From Macrotrachela quadricornifera (Eukaryota; Rotifera; Eurotatoria; Philodinida; Philodinidae), in the NCBI GenBank assembly GCA_022393335.1, contig JAJEKB010021074.1, positions 178,652 to 242,651 of the forward strand: DNA of 64,000 bases, written 5' to 3'. Position numbers and translations under genes: made by a program. This document shows, piece by piece, positions 24,363 to 34,544 of the stretch (position 1 is the stretch's first letter; every line of letters starts with the position of its first letter). The notes beneath the pieces were generated by a model that was not told the origin of the DNA, did not search any database, and saw only the letters and a program-made list of their open reading frames with translations.

Positions 24363-25194
24363 TATGGCGATCACACCAATCGAAGTCTCAGAATCCTCAG
24401 CTTTCTCACCTAATACACTAAACCATTTCCATCTTAGCAATTTCTTTTGACTCTTCCTTTCCTTTCTCCTTCATTGAAAAAAAAAACTTTCTAATATCGG
24501 TTGTCTTATGCTAATTGTATCTCTTTTCATATTTTTGCTGTGTCTGACCCATTCCTCTACTCATAATGTACCATGGTCATATGGACAATCAGGAATCTTA
24601 AAACGATTTTCTGAGAAAAGGCGCATAACCACAAACGTTGTTGTGCTTGCGCATATAGGTTGATCACATTTTTCTTGTTGTTTTTGCTTTTCTATAATGA
24701 ACTCTCGCATCGCGTGTGGTTCTAGGAAGTTTTTTCATAATTTATGGTTTGATTTATTGAATTTACTTTGGATTTCATCTAGTAGAAGTACTTTCCTTTT
24801 TGGTCCCTTCTACAACTTAATTGTATAGTGTTCACCTATTTCTTCCCTCCACTTAACCTTATGTCCCTTCTCTTATCTCTTTTCTTCGTTTAACCTTATG
24901 ACTCTTCTCTTATCCCTTCTTTTCATTTGACCTTGTGTCTACCATTTGAATTTTATATTAGAAACGGGCACGTCATTATAACTATCTTTTTCCTTTCCTT
25001 CTACTCATCTGTTGCTACCCATAAGATAAATGAATTAATTGTTGGATAGTTCACGAAGTTTTCCTAATCAATCTCCTCAATAACCTTCAGTGTGGCAATT
25101 TCTCTTTATGACTGACACAGTGGTGATGACTAAGTTCGATAGACGGAGTTAGGTGAGACAATACGGGTACAGTGGCACTGTTGAGGAATGCAAC

Positions 25195-25610
25195 AGTGTG
25201 ACTGAAGAAGAGCACCGTGCGAAAGAGCGGCTAGGTTCGAGCCGATGATGTGTGGTCCCGACACATCTACTTTATAACATCTGTAAGCGCTTCGCTGTAT
25301 CATCCTGTATCTCTCTGCTATTCAGTGTTTCGTCCTTTCTCATTATCATCTCACGGCAAACGTCCAGTCAGCAATGTCAGTGATTCAACTTGGCTAACTC
25401 TGTTCGGCAAGGAATAATGATTGAGGTATGCAATTGATGATGTAAACGTAGGTAGATGGACATGGCACTGCCAGGTGTCATTAGTACTGAAGTGGGCAGT
25501 ACTAGAAGCATGGCAATGTTACAGAAGACCAGTAAACGTATCAAGGGGCGGCTAGTTAGGGGGGCCGACAGTGCGTAGTCCCAACGCACTTTCCTTATAA
25601 CATCCGTACG
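25195..25610. repeat. Diverged direct repeat inside the LTR element
   Basis: GAGCGGCTAGGTTCGAGCCG...TTATAACATCTGTA (about 25222-25285) recurs as GGGGCGGCTAGTTAGGGGGG...TTATAACATCCGTA (about 25545-25610). The first copy holds GGTTCGAGCC, resembling a pol III B box, but no convincing A box was placed. Confidence 0.4.
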
Positions 25611-25983
25611 TTTCATGTCTTCTCTATTCAAGTCACCTCATCATTTCTCACGTCAATCACATTCGTTTCCGTTTCAAGTCGTGTCACCCAATTAACATCA
25701 ATACAACAAGCAACAGCTCATCTTTCAAGCAAAAAACAAGAAAATGTATATTATTTTGAATGACTCTTTGAATGCTATTCTTTTTCTTTACTGTATTTCT
25801 ATCGAAAATTCTAATCTAGCACTTTAGCGTTAATGTTTTTCGCCTTTTTCTTGTGGTTCACATCATTTATTCAATTCTCATAAATTTTGTTATGTTTTCT
25901 TAATAACCTACGTTATCCTTTCTGTTTTTTTTTGTCAATCACTTGAACTCGTGCGGGTGCACTCGCATCACGGAGTGGGGGTG

Positions 25984-26120
25984 TGCAACGGATTTCATCC
26001 GTCATTGTTTCTCATGTCGGTCATGGGGTCATATTCTTTCCTCTCCTCGTAGCTATATATACTGATGTTTGTGTGTTGTTTCCTCAGTCAATAGTCTCAC
26101 GGGCCTCGTTGTCCGTCACA
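25984..26120 (+). repeat. 3' LTR
   Basis: 137 bases, very similar to the 5' LTR apart from the 27-base deletion and a handful of substitutions. It is preceded by the polypurine tract at about 25972-25981. Confidence 0.8.
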
Positions 26121-26125
26121 GTATA

Positions 26126-26457
26126 CATGTGCTTCTCTGCCGTCCAAAATGATAATGTTCGACTGTTACATTAAAATATGATAAACATCGAATTCTAGTC
26201 AAGCTCGTTCATAAATGGATGAATTTATTTTCTCTATTCATTCAAATAGAATCGATCGAAGTGCGTAGGGAGAAAACAAATTACAATGAGTTCTCATTTA
26301 TTGGTTATATATGATTCCATACATAAAATTAAAAAAAAATATCTATGTCACTTATTACATTATTACACATTCACTTTGAATAGAGATAAAATAAATTATA
26401 AATATCAGAAAAATTATCACCGTTCCAGTAGTGTAGAACTCGTTAATTCGATTCGAC
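26126..26457. other. Original upstream region of the F-box gene
   Basis: Sequence beyond the right target-site copy; before the insertion it lay directly upstream of the F-box gene. No gene or clear promoter motif is seen. Confidence 0.4.
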
Positions 26458-26665
26458 TATTCAACTATTACTATATGATGCATTAGGGACGCTGAAAGTA
26501 ATCCACACAGGAAAGATGCTGTCTGTTGCATTTGGCAGCAAGTTACAGATAGCCATTCCTTGACAACCTCATCCACACCCTCCCTCCTCGTCCTCAACAT
26601 TATGTGTATTTGTTCTAGCATCCTGTAGTTAGCGTCCCTAATCTTTCATGTATCAATAGTTGAAT
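26458..26665. repeat. Short inverted-repeat element
   Basis: ATTCAACTATTACTATATGA then TTAGGGACGCT on the left is mirrored by AGCGTCCCTAA then CATGTATCAATAGTTGAAT on the right. The arms are about 35 bases around a C-rich centre (CTCATCCACACCCTCCCTCC). Confidence 0.65.
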
Positions 26666-27154
26666 AAATGAAGCGTCTTTTCGGCTTTTACATGTATGTT
26701 TTTCTCCTGTGAACGTAGTGTAACTCATTGATCGGTGCTGTTTGGATATTGTACATTTCCCTATTATACTTCCTTTCATTTGAAGAGAGTGAATTTTTAG
26801 CAATCATAGTCTCTCTCGCCGAGACGCTGACGGCACAAGGCTGGCATTCGTTACATGTGATATACACTTCTATAAAAAAAAAACATCATAACTGTTTCTA
26901 AATCATGCGTACACAAGTCACTACAATTATCTTTCCGCTTTTATTCTCTCTCGTACTGTAAGGAAATCTACAAATCGTTATTGAAATATTTGTCGGATAC
27001 TTGCTATATCCATATCAACCCTCGAAAGAAAGAAAAAATGTACAAAAAAAGTTTACAAGCATTATTTCAAAATGAAGTTCAAAGAAGACAGCTGAAAATA
27101 CAGCCTCACTAAGTTATTTTCAATGTCCTTTCTTATTACTCTCAACAATGAGTA
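26666..27154. other. Intergenic, 3' side of the second F-box gene
   Basis: No gene is seen. The likely 3' UTR of the minus-strand gene lies in the last few hundred bases. Confidence 0.4.
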
Positions 27155-28984
27155 TTAAAACCAGATATTCAAATGTCTTCGAGAAGATTTGATGTTCATC
27201 TCTGTGTAATATAATGAATTCTTATCGTTTTGAATAATTCCATCCAACTTTTCTTTCAATGTTTCCATTACGACGATGGCTGGTTTTGGAGAAGAATGGA
27301 ATATAAATATTAAATGTGTCAGAGAACGAAACAGTTTTTTTAGTTTTTCAAGAAAAGAAAATAGATTATCAATGGGTAATTGTTCGTTGCTAAAAGTTAA
27401 TGTAAGACGTTCTATACAGGATAGAATTTCTGATAAATCATCGAAGAAATCTGCATGAAATTTTGGTAGATACGAAACTTGATTATTCTTTTCAACTGAA
27501 GAATATTCATCAACATGAAAATCAGTGATTTTTGTTGAGAGTTTTTCAAATTGTAGGTTTTTCAAATAAAAAATTATTGTTTGTGTATCATCGCATAGAA
27601 AATGTATATTGTTGATGTTTGGTGATTGAGCGATGATTTCTTTAACGATTGAATATGTATGAATTTTTGAAAGTTTATGAAGATACTTGCTATGGCAACG
27701 AAGTTTAATTCTTTTCAAATGAACAAATATTTGCCGTTCGTTATCGTCCATGAAAATGAATTCCTCTGAGAATACTTTATCTGATGAGTATTCTATACTA
27801 ACATCAAAAGAGTTGGAATTTAGTAATTGTTCAGAAGTAATGGTTTGTTCGTCACTATTGGTCTGGATGAGCTCTCTAAGAGGTCGAATTTCGATTAAAT
27901 GTGGAACAGGCTGTGGCAATGTATGATATGAGTAGCTTATTTCTATTGCACCCGAGTAGGTTGATTCGTACAACTCTTGAATATTTGGAAAGCGTATATC
28001 AGGTTCGTCACAGGTATGAATATAATAAGAAAATTTTTCAAGCCATATGAAATTCAACGTTAGAGAGTGTAACTCTTCATAGTCTGTAAACTCATAAGAT
28101 TTACTATCAATAATCAATGTTAGGGAGTGAATTTGACTTTTATCAAATGCATGAACCAACTTTTCCAACTTTTCGAAAATCGGGTCACTCCAACTAGAAC
28201 AGCATTCAATTTGAAGATTTTTTAATGAAATTGGTACATCTAATTCCATACGTTCTTCTTCATCGTCTTCGGGAGTAAATTCTAGCAAAGAAAACGTCAA
28301 TTCTTCTAGATTCGGCATCTTTTTGAATATTTGATGTAATGTTTCATTGGAAATTAATCCAATAGTCAAACATTTCAATTGAGGCATGAACAAAAGATTA
28401 GCAGGTAGAGATGTTTTTGCATGTATACCTCTCAATGGAATGGAAAAACCTTGTCGTTTCGTAAAATTTAGTGTGGTTAAGTTAGATGTTGAAAACTCGG
28501 CGATAGTTTGCAAAAGTTCAACGCTTGGTTTATCATTAGCAATTGAAAATTCAGTAAGATTTGGTAGGGAAATAAATTTTGCAAGTAGAATAGCATATTG
28601 CAACGACTTTTCTTCCTTGTCTTGTTTCTCTTCTACGTCCTCGTCTTCTTCTTCTTCTTCTTCATTTTCTTCATCACTTTCTTGAACATAATCTAATAGT
28701 GTAAATGTGTTAAGATTAATGAAATTTTGTGCATTAGGATATACCAAATGTAAATGATCTGTTACACTCAGGGTAAGAGACCGTATTTGATTAATAATGT
28801 GTGTTGTGCATAGATGACAAAATTGCCGATATGAAATATTGGCTTGTGTAAGATCAATGTCATAGAAATATGGCTCAATGAGTCGTTGGAAGCGTTGATT
28901 GAGATTTGCAAAAGCATAAATTAGATCGAGTTTTTTTAGATAGACGAAGACGAGAGACCACAGTTCGTCAGGTAATAATTCCAT
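27155..28984 (-). CDS. F-box protein, single exon
   Basis: 609 aa from ATG at 28984. The frame opens at a TTG six codons upstream, which is not a credible start. The F-box is at the N-terminus (MELLPDELWSLVFVYLKKLD, then LIYAFANLNQRFQRLIEPYF). It is followed by leucine-rich repeats with regular spacing (for example NLEELTFSLLEF, IHSLTLIIDS, FEKLSTKITDF). A run of Glu/Asp at about residues 108-128 (ESDEENEEEEEEDEDVEEKQ) interrupts the repeat region. By family it is an SCF ubiquitin-ligase adaptor with unknown target. It lacks introns, unlike the F-box gene at 22111-24126, so the two are not a recent tandem duplication. The acidic run produces a low-complexity stretch of serines in the opposite frame, which is not a gene. 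Confidence 0.85.
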   Translation of the reverse strand: MELLPDELWSLVFVYLKKLDLIYAFANLNQRFQRLIEPYFYDIDLTQANISYRQFCHLCTTHIINQIRSLTLSVTDHLHLVYPNAQNFINLNTFTLLDYVQESDEENEEEEEEDEDVEEKQDKEEKSLQYAILLAKFISLPNLTEFSIANDKPSVELLQTIAEFSTSNLTTLNFTKRQGFSIPLRGIHAKTSLPANLLFMPQLKCLTIGLISNETLHQIFKKMPNLEELTFSLLEFTPEDDEEERMELDVPISLKNLQIECCSSWSDPIFEKLEKLVHAFDKSQIHSLTLIIDSKSYEFTDYEELHSLTLNFIWLEKFSYYIHTCDEPDIRFPNIQELYESTYSGAIEISYSYHTLPQPVPHLIEIRPLRELIQTNSDEQTITSEQLLNSNSFDVSIEYSSDKVFSEEFIFMDDNERQIFVHLKRIKLRCHSKYLHKLSKIHTYSIVKEIIAQSPNINNIHFLCDDTQTIIFYLKNLQFEKLSTKITDFHVDEYSSVEKNNQVSYLPKFHADFFDDLSEILSCIERLTLTFSNEQLPIDNLFSFLEKLKKLFRSLTHLIFIFHSSPKPAIVVMETLKEKLDGIIQNDKNSLYYTEMNIKSSRRHLNIWF

Positions 28985-29594
28985 AACAACAATAGATGAC
29001 AAGTATGAAGAACGAACGTGCTCGTTCTCTGATGTTTGAAGGAAAAAAAATGAATTGTTAAATTTTGAGCGATGAAAAACATTTGTATTTGCTTTTATAT
29101 ACCTTTCAATAAAACAATTGAAAAATCGTTGTCAAATATGAATATGTTGTGAACTGGTGCTTTTGAGAGTTATTCACATTGAAAAATAAATTTTTCTAAA
29201 GTTGTTGTGCAACCTAAACAACATCAGACGTGGAAGAAACATGAGTCACTTTTTCCATTCTGTTGCTAGATATGTCAAGAAAAATAGATTTTCCTTCGTT
29301 CTGTCTCGTATATTCACAACAAAACAAATTTTTTCTCACATAGATACCGTTATATAACAGCAGAATGAAAGAAAGCAGATAAAGAATTCTGATGAATAAT
29401 GCACATTCTAAAAAAAATGTCTTTTAAAGTGTATACAAACACAGGACGATTTATTTGCAATCTTTTTACTCAAACTTATGCGAAGCGTAGAATGTACTTA
29501 ATTAAATGTAAGATTAAGTTCTCTTTCAAATGGTAAAAATTTTACTACTAAAATGTGACCGAATAGAGAAATACTCTCTTTTCAACATTTAACC
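28985..29594. other. 5' flank of the second F-box gene
   Basis: AT-rich, no gene. CTTTTATATACC at about 29092-29103 reads GGTATATAAAAG on the minus strand. That is a good TATA box about 110 bases upstream of the ATG at 28984. Confidence 0.45.
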
Positions 29595-29596
29595 TT

Positions 29597-30170
29597 GCAT
29601 GTATACATACATCAGAGCTGCCAACAGGCCACTTTTATCGGGCCTGGCCTGGCCTGTAGNNNNNNNNNNNNNNNNNNNNNNNNNNNNNNNNNNNNNNNNN
29701 NNNNNNNNNNNNNNNNNNNNNNNNNNNNNNNNNNNNNNNNNNNNNNNNNNNNNNNNNNNNNNNNNNNNNNNNNNNNNNNNNNNNNNNNNNNNNNNNNNNN
29801 NNNNNNNNNNNNNNNNNNNNNNNNNNNNNNNNNNNNNNNNNNNNNNNNNNNNNNNNNNNNNNNNNNNNNNNNNNNNNNNNNNNNNNNNNNNNNNNNNNNN
29901 NNNNNNNNNNNNNNNNNNNNNNNNNNNNNNNNNNNNNNNNNNNNNNNNNNNNNNNNNNNNNNNNNNNNNNNNNNNNNNNNNNNNNNNNNNNNNNNNNNNN
30001 NNNNNNNNNNNNNNNNNNNNNNNNNNNNNNNNNNNNNNNNNNNNNNNNNNNNNNNNNNNTCAGGCCAATTTTTCAAAATTTCAGCCTGAATACGAGGCCT
30101 GCCCTGACAGGCTGCCAGGCGCCTGTCAGTCACCAGGCCAGGCCGGCAGCTCTGACATACATACATATAC
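29597..30170. repeat. GC-rich inverted repeat of CAGGCC words spanning the assembly gap
   Basis: The left flank of the gap reads CATACATCAGAGCTGCC and GGGCCTGGCCTGGCCTG. The right flank reads CAGGCCAGGCCGGCAGCTCT then GACATACATAC, its inverse. Between them CAGGC/GCCTG words recur. A strong hairpin of this kind is a likely reason for the missing sequence. Confidence 0.7.
29660..30059. other. Assembly gap, 400 N
   Basis: Exactly 400 undetermined bases. Open frames drawn across it have no meaning. Confidence 0.99.
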
Positions 30171-31488
30171 AGCGATAGAAAAAAAAAACATGTTTTTTTT
30201 ATATTCATTACTTTTCTTCAACTGGTACGTATCGGATGTGGTAGACTCGATAGAGCTTTAAGTTTCTTATCAATCAATATAAGTTCTATCAAAGAGACAT
30301 GGTCTGATGGTGAGGTTTCCTTTTGTCAATTTTGATTTTTTGACTTCTATATAAAAAATGAAAATATTTTTCATCTATATAAACTGAGTTGAATTCCAAT
30401 TATTCAGCAGTGATTAGATATCAAATGGCCGCACGCAATGTCAAAAAGGAAAGAAGAACTTGCACTAACGAATATTCTATCATTGGTTCTGAAATTGATT
30501 TAGTATAATGGAAAAACTATAAAGATATGTGCTCGATAAAACTGATTAAAACTCGGTGTTAATAAAATCATTTATGAAGTTACTATTTATAATGTCAATT
30601 CATTTTTGATCATGAACAGAGGTGCAACAATGACGGTTAGACACCACTTAATCATACCAATCAGTAATAGTTCTACTGACAAACTAGTTCATAGAAAAAT
30701 GCAAAAGTCATCATTTAAATAGATATGCAAACGAAACGCTCAATAATTGATTTTGTCTATTTTAAAACCATTTTAGGTGTGAAATAATGTCTGTCGAAGT
30801 ATTTTCGCGGTTTTTGGATTTGATAGGTTAAGAGAAATTTTCAGTTCAGGGCAGTGTTTGTTACCGTTGCATCCCTAGTTACAGACAATCTGATATACAC
30901 AAAAAAACAAATGTTTCGAACATTGCCGTTAAGATAATCATCAAATTTATGTTTTTTATTGCATCAATATTAGAAAAATCTTGAAATTTAAATAATTTCT
31001 GTTGAATACGTATCATTATCTGCAATTCTAATACTCGTTTTAAGAGAGACATCATATGATAAAATAACAAACACATTTAACAATGTCATTCTTCATAATG
31101 AGATGAAGCATATATATAATCTTAGACAATGAATTTCGTAACGATTAAGTTGATGAAATTCGTATAATATATTTTCTAAAATTTTGTAATTTGTTTCACG
31201 ACCATAGTAAAGACAAAGGCGAGTCCAGCTGTGATAAAACCTCAGAAAATCTCTTTCTCAAACCATGATTCATTTCTAAATTCGAATGAGACAATTCTTT
31301 ATATTTGATTTTTGGAAGAATCTTTTCGAGAATTATGGTTAGTTCTTCATGAATTTATCCTTTTAATATTTAATTGTAAATATTAACTCGTATCACATAC
31401 TTATAAATAAATCCATATAACATTTTTTATTATCATTATGTCAATAAAACACATTGCTTCTTTCATTTAAGAAATAAATGTAACAAAC
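30171..31488. other. Intergenic
   Basis: No gene is seen on either strand. A 65-codon frame at 30879-31076 (minus) has no supporting features. Confidence 0.45.
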
Positions 31489-32989
31489 ATGGAATATGCA
31501 ACATGATTTGATCATTTACCTATTGAAATTATTTTTCATATATTTGATTATTTATCATCAAATGATATTCTATATACATTCTTTTTCTTTAATCAACGAT
31601 TAAATAATATATTATTAGAAAATAAATATTATTTAACTTCTTTAGTTTTACCAATAACATATTTTGATACGTGGAAAAATATATTATCAATTATTGGATA
31701 TCGAATAGAAATATTATATATAAAAACAATTAATTTATCATTTTCATTAAAATATTTTTGCGAATTTAGAATCAATAATTATTTCTTCTCTACATGGTTT
31801 TCCAGATGAAGAATTAGAAGTAATTTTTGAAAATGATTTATATAATGATTTACATTCATTTAAAATAAAAATAAATAAAATTTTATTCTGTCCAGGACAT
31901 TTTGATCGTTCTCCTAATAATAATCATATAATAAAAATATATTAAAAACATTTCGAATATCATCAATTGAATACATATATGAAAAAAATTTTAATTTACA
32001 TTCATTAACATTAATATTTACTAATTTTAAAGATATATTTATATTAATTTCCTATATACCAAATTTAAAATATTTAAATGTTCAAACATGACCACCTTTT
32101 ATAGGACGTTATTCAGATAATAAACCTATAAAAAAAAGTAAATATTAAATTAGAAGAATTTTATCTAACAATAAATGTAAATTATGATGAATAAATCAAT
32201 TTTGATATATTAATCAATGGTATAAAACAATTTCAATCATCATTAATTTGTTTATCAATTAATTTAGTTAATTCTAGTATTAATATATCTAGAGAATCAA
32301 AATATGATTTAAATTTTGTAAAAGAATTAAAAATAAAAATGCCTAAATTAACATCCATTAAATTTGATTTATTTAATTCTAATTATATAACTAAAGGACA
32401 AAATAATGATATAAACAAAGACGAAAGAAAACAAACTTAAATAACATTAAATAATGTGATAAAGATTGAATGTGAAAGTGAATTATTCGAAAATGAAAAA
32501 GAATGGTTAATCTATGTACTACCAAATATAAAACATTTGGTTTTATATAATGCAGAATTATCTATAATAGATATTCAATTAGATGAAATATTCAATAAAA
32601 AAATTCAACAATTAGATATTGTTTCACATGATAAACTTGAAGACTTAATAGAAAAAAATTATGTTTATTTTTCAAATGTTCAATATATAAATTATGGTTG
32701 GTTAAAATCTAGAGAATATGCAAATATTATTATGAAGATACTGATAAAATTCAAAAATTTAAAGACATTATTAATATATATTGATGAAATGACTGTATGT
32801 GATATGGATTGTTGTATGTATACAAATTTAAGTGATCTTATTAAATATTTAGATATGAAAACAATTGAAAAAAACTATCAAATAAAATATTATCGTGAAT
32901 ATTTATTATTTTCAAAATGTGAAAATATTTCGAATAATATTACCTCATCTATTTGGAAAATATTCTCATTTCTTCATCGAAAAAACTGA
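31489..32989 (+). pseudogene. F-box protein pseudogene
   Basis: ATG at 31489 is followed by MEYAT and then a TGA stop (31504-31506) exactly where an F-box should begin. The same frame then reads FDHLPIEIIFHIFDYLSSND and ILYTFFFFNQRLNN, a clear F-box. Downstream the protein-like reading changes frame several times (near 31760, 31940, 32090, 32140 and 32440). The final open part, 32456-32989, keeps 177 codons of leucine/isoleucine-rich repeat sequence (for example LPNIKHLVLYNAELSIID and FKNLKTLLIYIDEM). At least one nonsense change and several frameshifts make a functional product unlikely. An intron-rich reading was tried and does not restore the frame. The sequence is more AT-rich than the two intact F-box genes. 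Confidence 0.75.
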
Positions 32990-34544
32990 TGTCTATACAA
33001 ACAAAAAAATATTCTCATACAATTTTAAAAATATCTATTTGTCATTCTTTAGTGTAAACATTATTTTTATGTTTATATGATTTAAACTTTAAAGTATTTC
33101 ATGTATAAAAAGTAACAATTTCTCAAACTTATATTTCGATTTTTTTCTCATACATTCGATAAATATTAATTACGAATTTTGGATTTTTAATGACTGTTCC
33201 GTCAGAAGCTAAATACTCAGCGAAACGGCCATAAGTCGACTCTAACTACCTATGGACACGAGTCGTTTTAGGGTTTAGCTAGTGGTATACAGGTCTACTT
33301 ATGGACAAAATATGAACTTTAAGTCGAGTGAACACTTCGGGTACCTCGCTCGTTAGTCCAAAAGTTCTAAAATGTTGTGGATAAACTATTCTAATTGATG
33401 CTTTCATCTTCGCAGTCTCACTCTCACTTACCTAACTTTTTTGATTTTTCTACCAGTCTATATGATTCAATCATCACTTGATTTTTTTTGCACACCTCTT
33501 CAAAGTCAAAGTTAAATATGAAATTTTATCGTATGTTGATTTGTCTGGCAGCAGAAACTCTGTTCATGAATATCAATAATTAATTGCTGTAAGATATTTT
33601 GTGGAAAAAAATTCTTAAATAAGATATATTAATAGGAACTGAATAGAGATTTGCATTGATCATTTTTTCAAAAAGAGTTAATCAACATTCTGCTAAATAA
33701 ATCAAATCGAAGGCATCTTTATTGTCTAATTATTTGTCGCATCTGGTCAAAGGAATTCATAATGTACATACAATTTCACATTCACTTGATAATAAAAAAT
33801 ATCGAAATTCATTTTTTTTTTCTTTCATGTGTTTTACGCATAATTATTTCAAATTTTTTAACTGTCTACAGTATTTTTTGGTCCATTAACTACTGATTTT
33901 TATAGAAGTTAATTTTTCCTTCAAAGTTTTTTTGGACTATTATAATTTTCTAGGGAAAGACTAATTCAATAAAGTTTGAAAACTCTTTCGTAAAATTTTG
34001 TTCTTTAATGAGAACTGATTAAATAAGACTAGAAATGATAATATTTTATTATAAATCAAGATCGTCTGAAGAGATGATGAGCAGTACTATAAAGTACAGC
34101 TGCATTTAAACTTAACAACTTTGCAACTGATCGAGTATAGAACAGATACATAACACGAAATAAAATATACCTTTATAATCATGATGCGCATGCGTTATGT
34201 ATGTTGATTTATCACATCAAGGTGAACATATACCGAAGTATTTTCAATATGTATTGACATCAATAGAATGACATATCCATTACTCATTTTATATTAAGAA
34301 AAGAAATATTTATTGTATTAGAAGAAAAAAAAAATCTAATAATAAATAAATCGATAAATTTTATTAATTAAATATAAATTAATCAGGAAAAAAAATAACG
34401 AATTAAATCTATTTTCATTTTCATTTTATTATGTTGTAACAAAAAAAAAAAATAAGGGTAACCGTGATTAATGAACCATAACAACTTTCAATCAATCAAT
34501 ATATATACAAAAAAGTATGTTAATATATATCATTTATTAAAATA
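32990..34544. other. Intergenic upstream of the ADP-ribosyltransferase gene
   Basis: No gene. 33132-33178 is the second copy of the dispersed repeat seen at 13809-13855. The last 200 bases are A/T runs; ATATATACAAAAAAG near 34500 is a weak TATA candidate. Confidence 0.45.

Larger units (their letters stand above)
24199..26120 (+). mobile_element. Non-autonomous LTR retroelement with target-site duplication
   Basis: Direct repeats at 24199-24362 and 25984-26120 both begin TG(T/C)AACGGATTTCATCCGT and end CCGTCACA. The 5-bp sequence GTATA flanks the whole unit (24194-24198 and 26121-26125). A purine-rich tract GGAGTGGGGG sits just before the right repeat, as expected for the polypurine primer. 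The right LTR lacks about 27 bases present in the left, between two GGTCA words. The 1.6-kb interior has no protein-coding frame, so this is a TRIM/LARD-like derivative that needs help from another element. It inserted just upstream of, and head-on to, the F-box gene at 22111-24126. Confidence 0.85.

Noticed and set aside
28386..28685. 99-codon plus-strand frame ending in a long serine run
   Set aside because: It is the shadow of the acidic Glu/Asp tract of the minus-strand F-box gene.
29595..30261. Open frames of 164-220 codons across the gap
   Set aside because: They consist mostly of undetermined bases; no stop can be seen in Ns.
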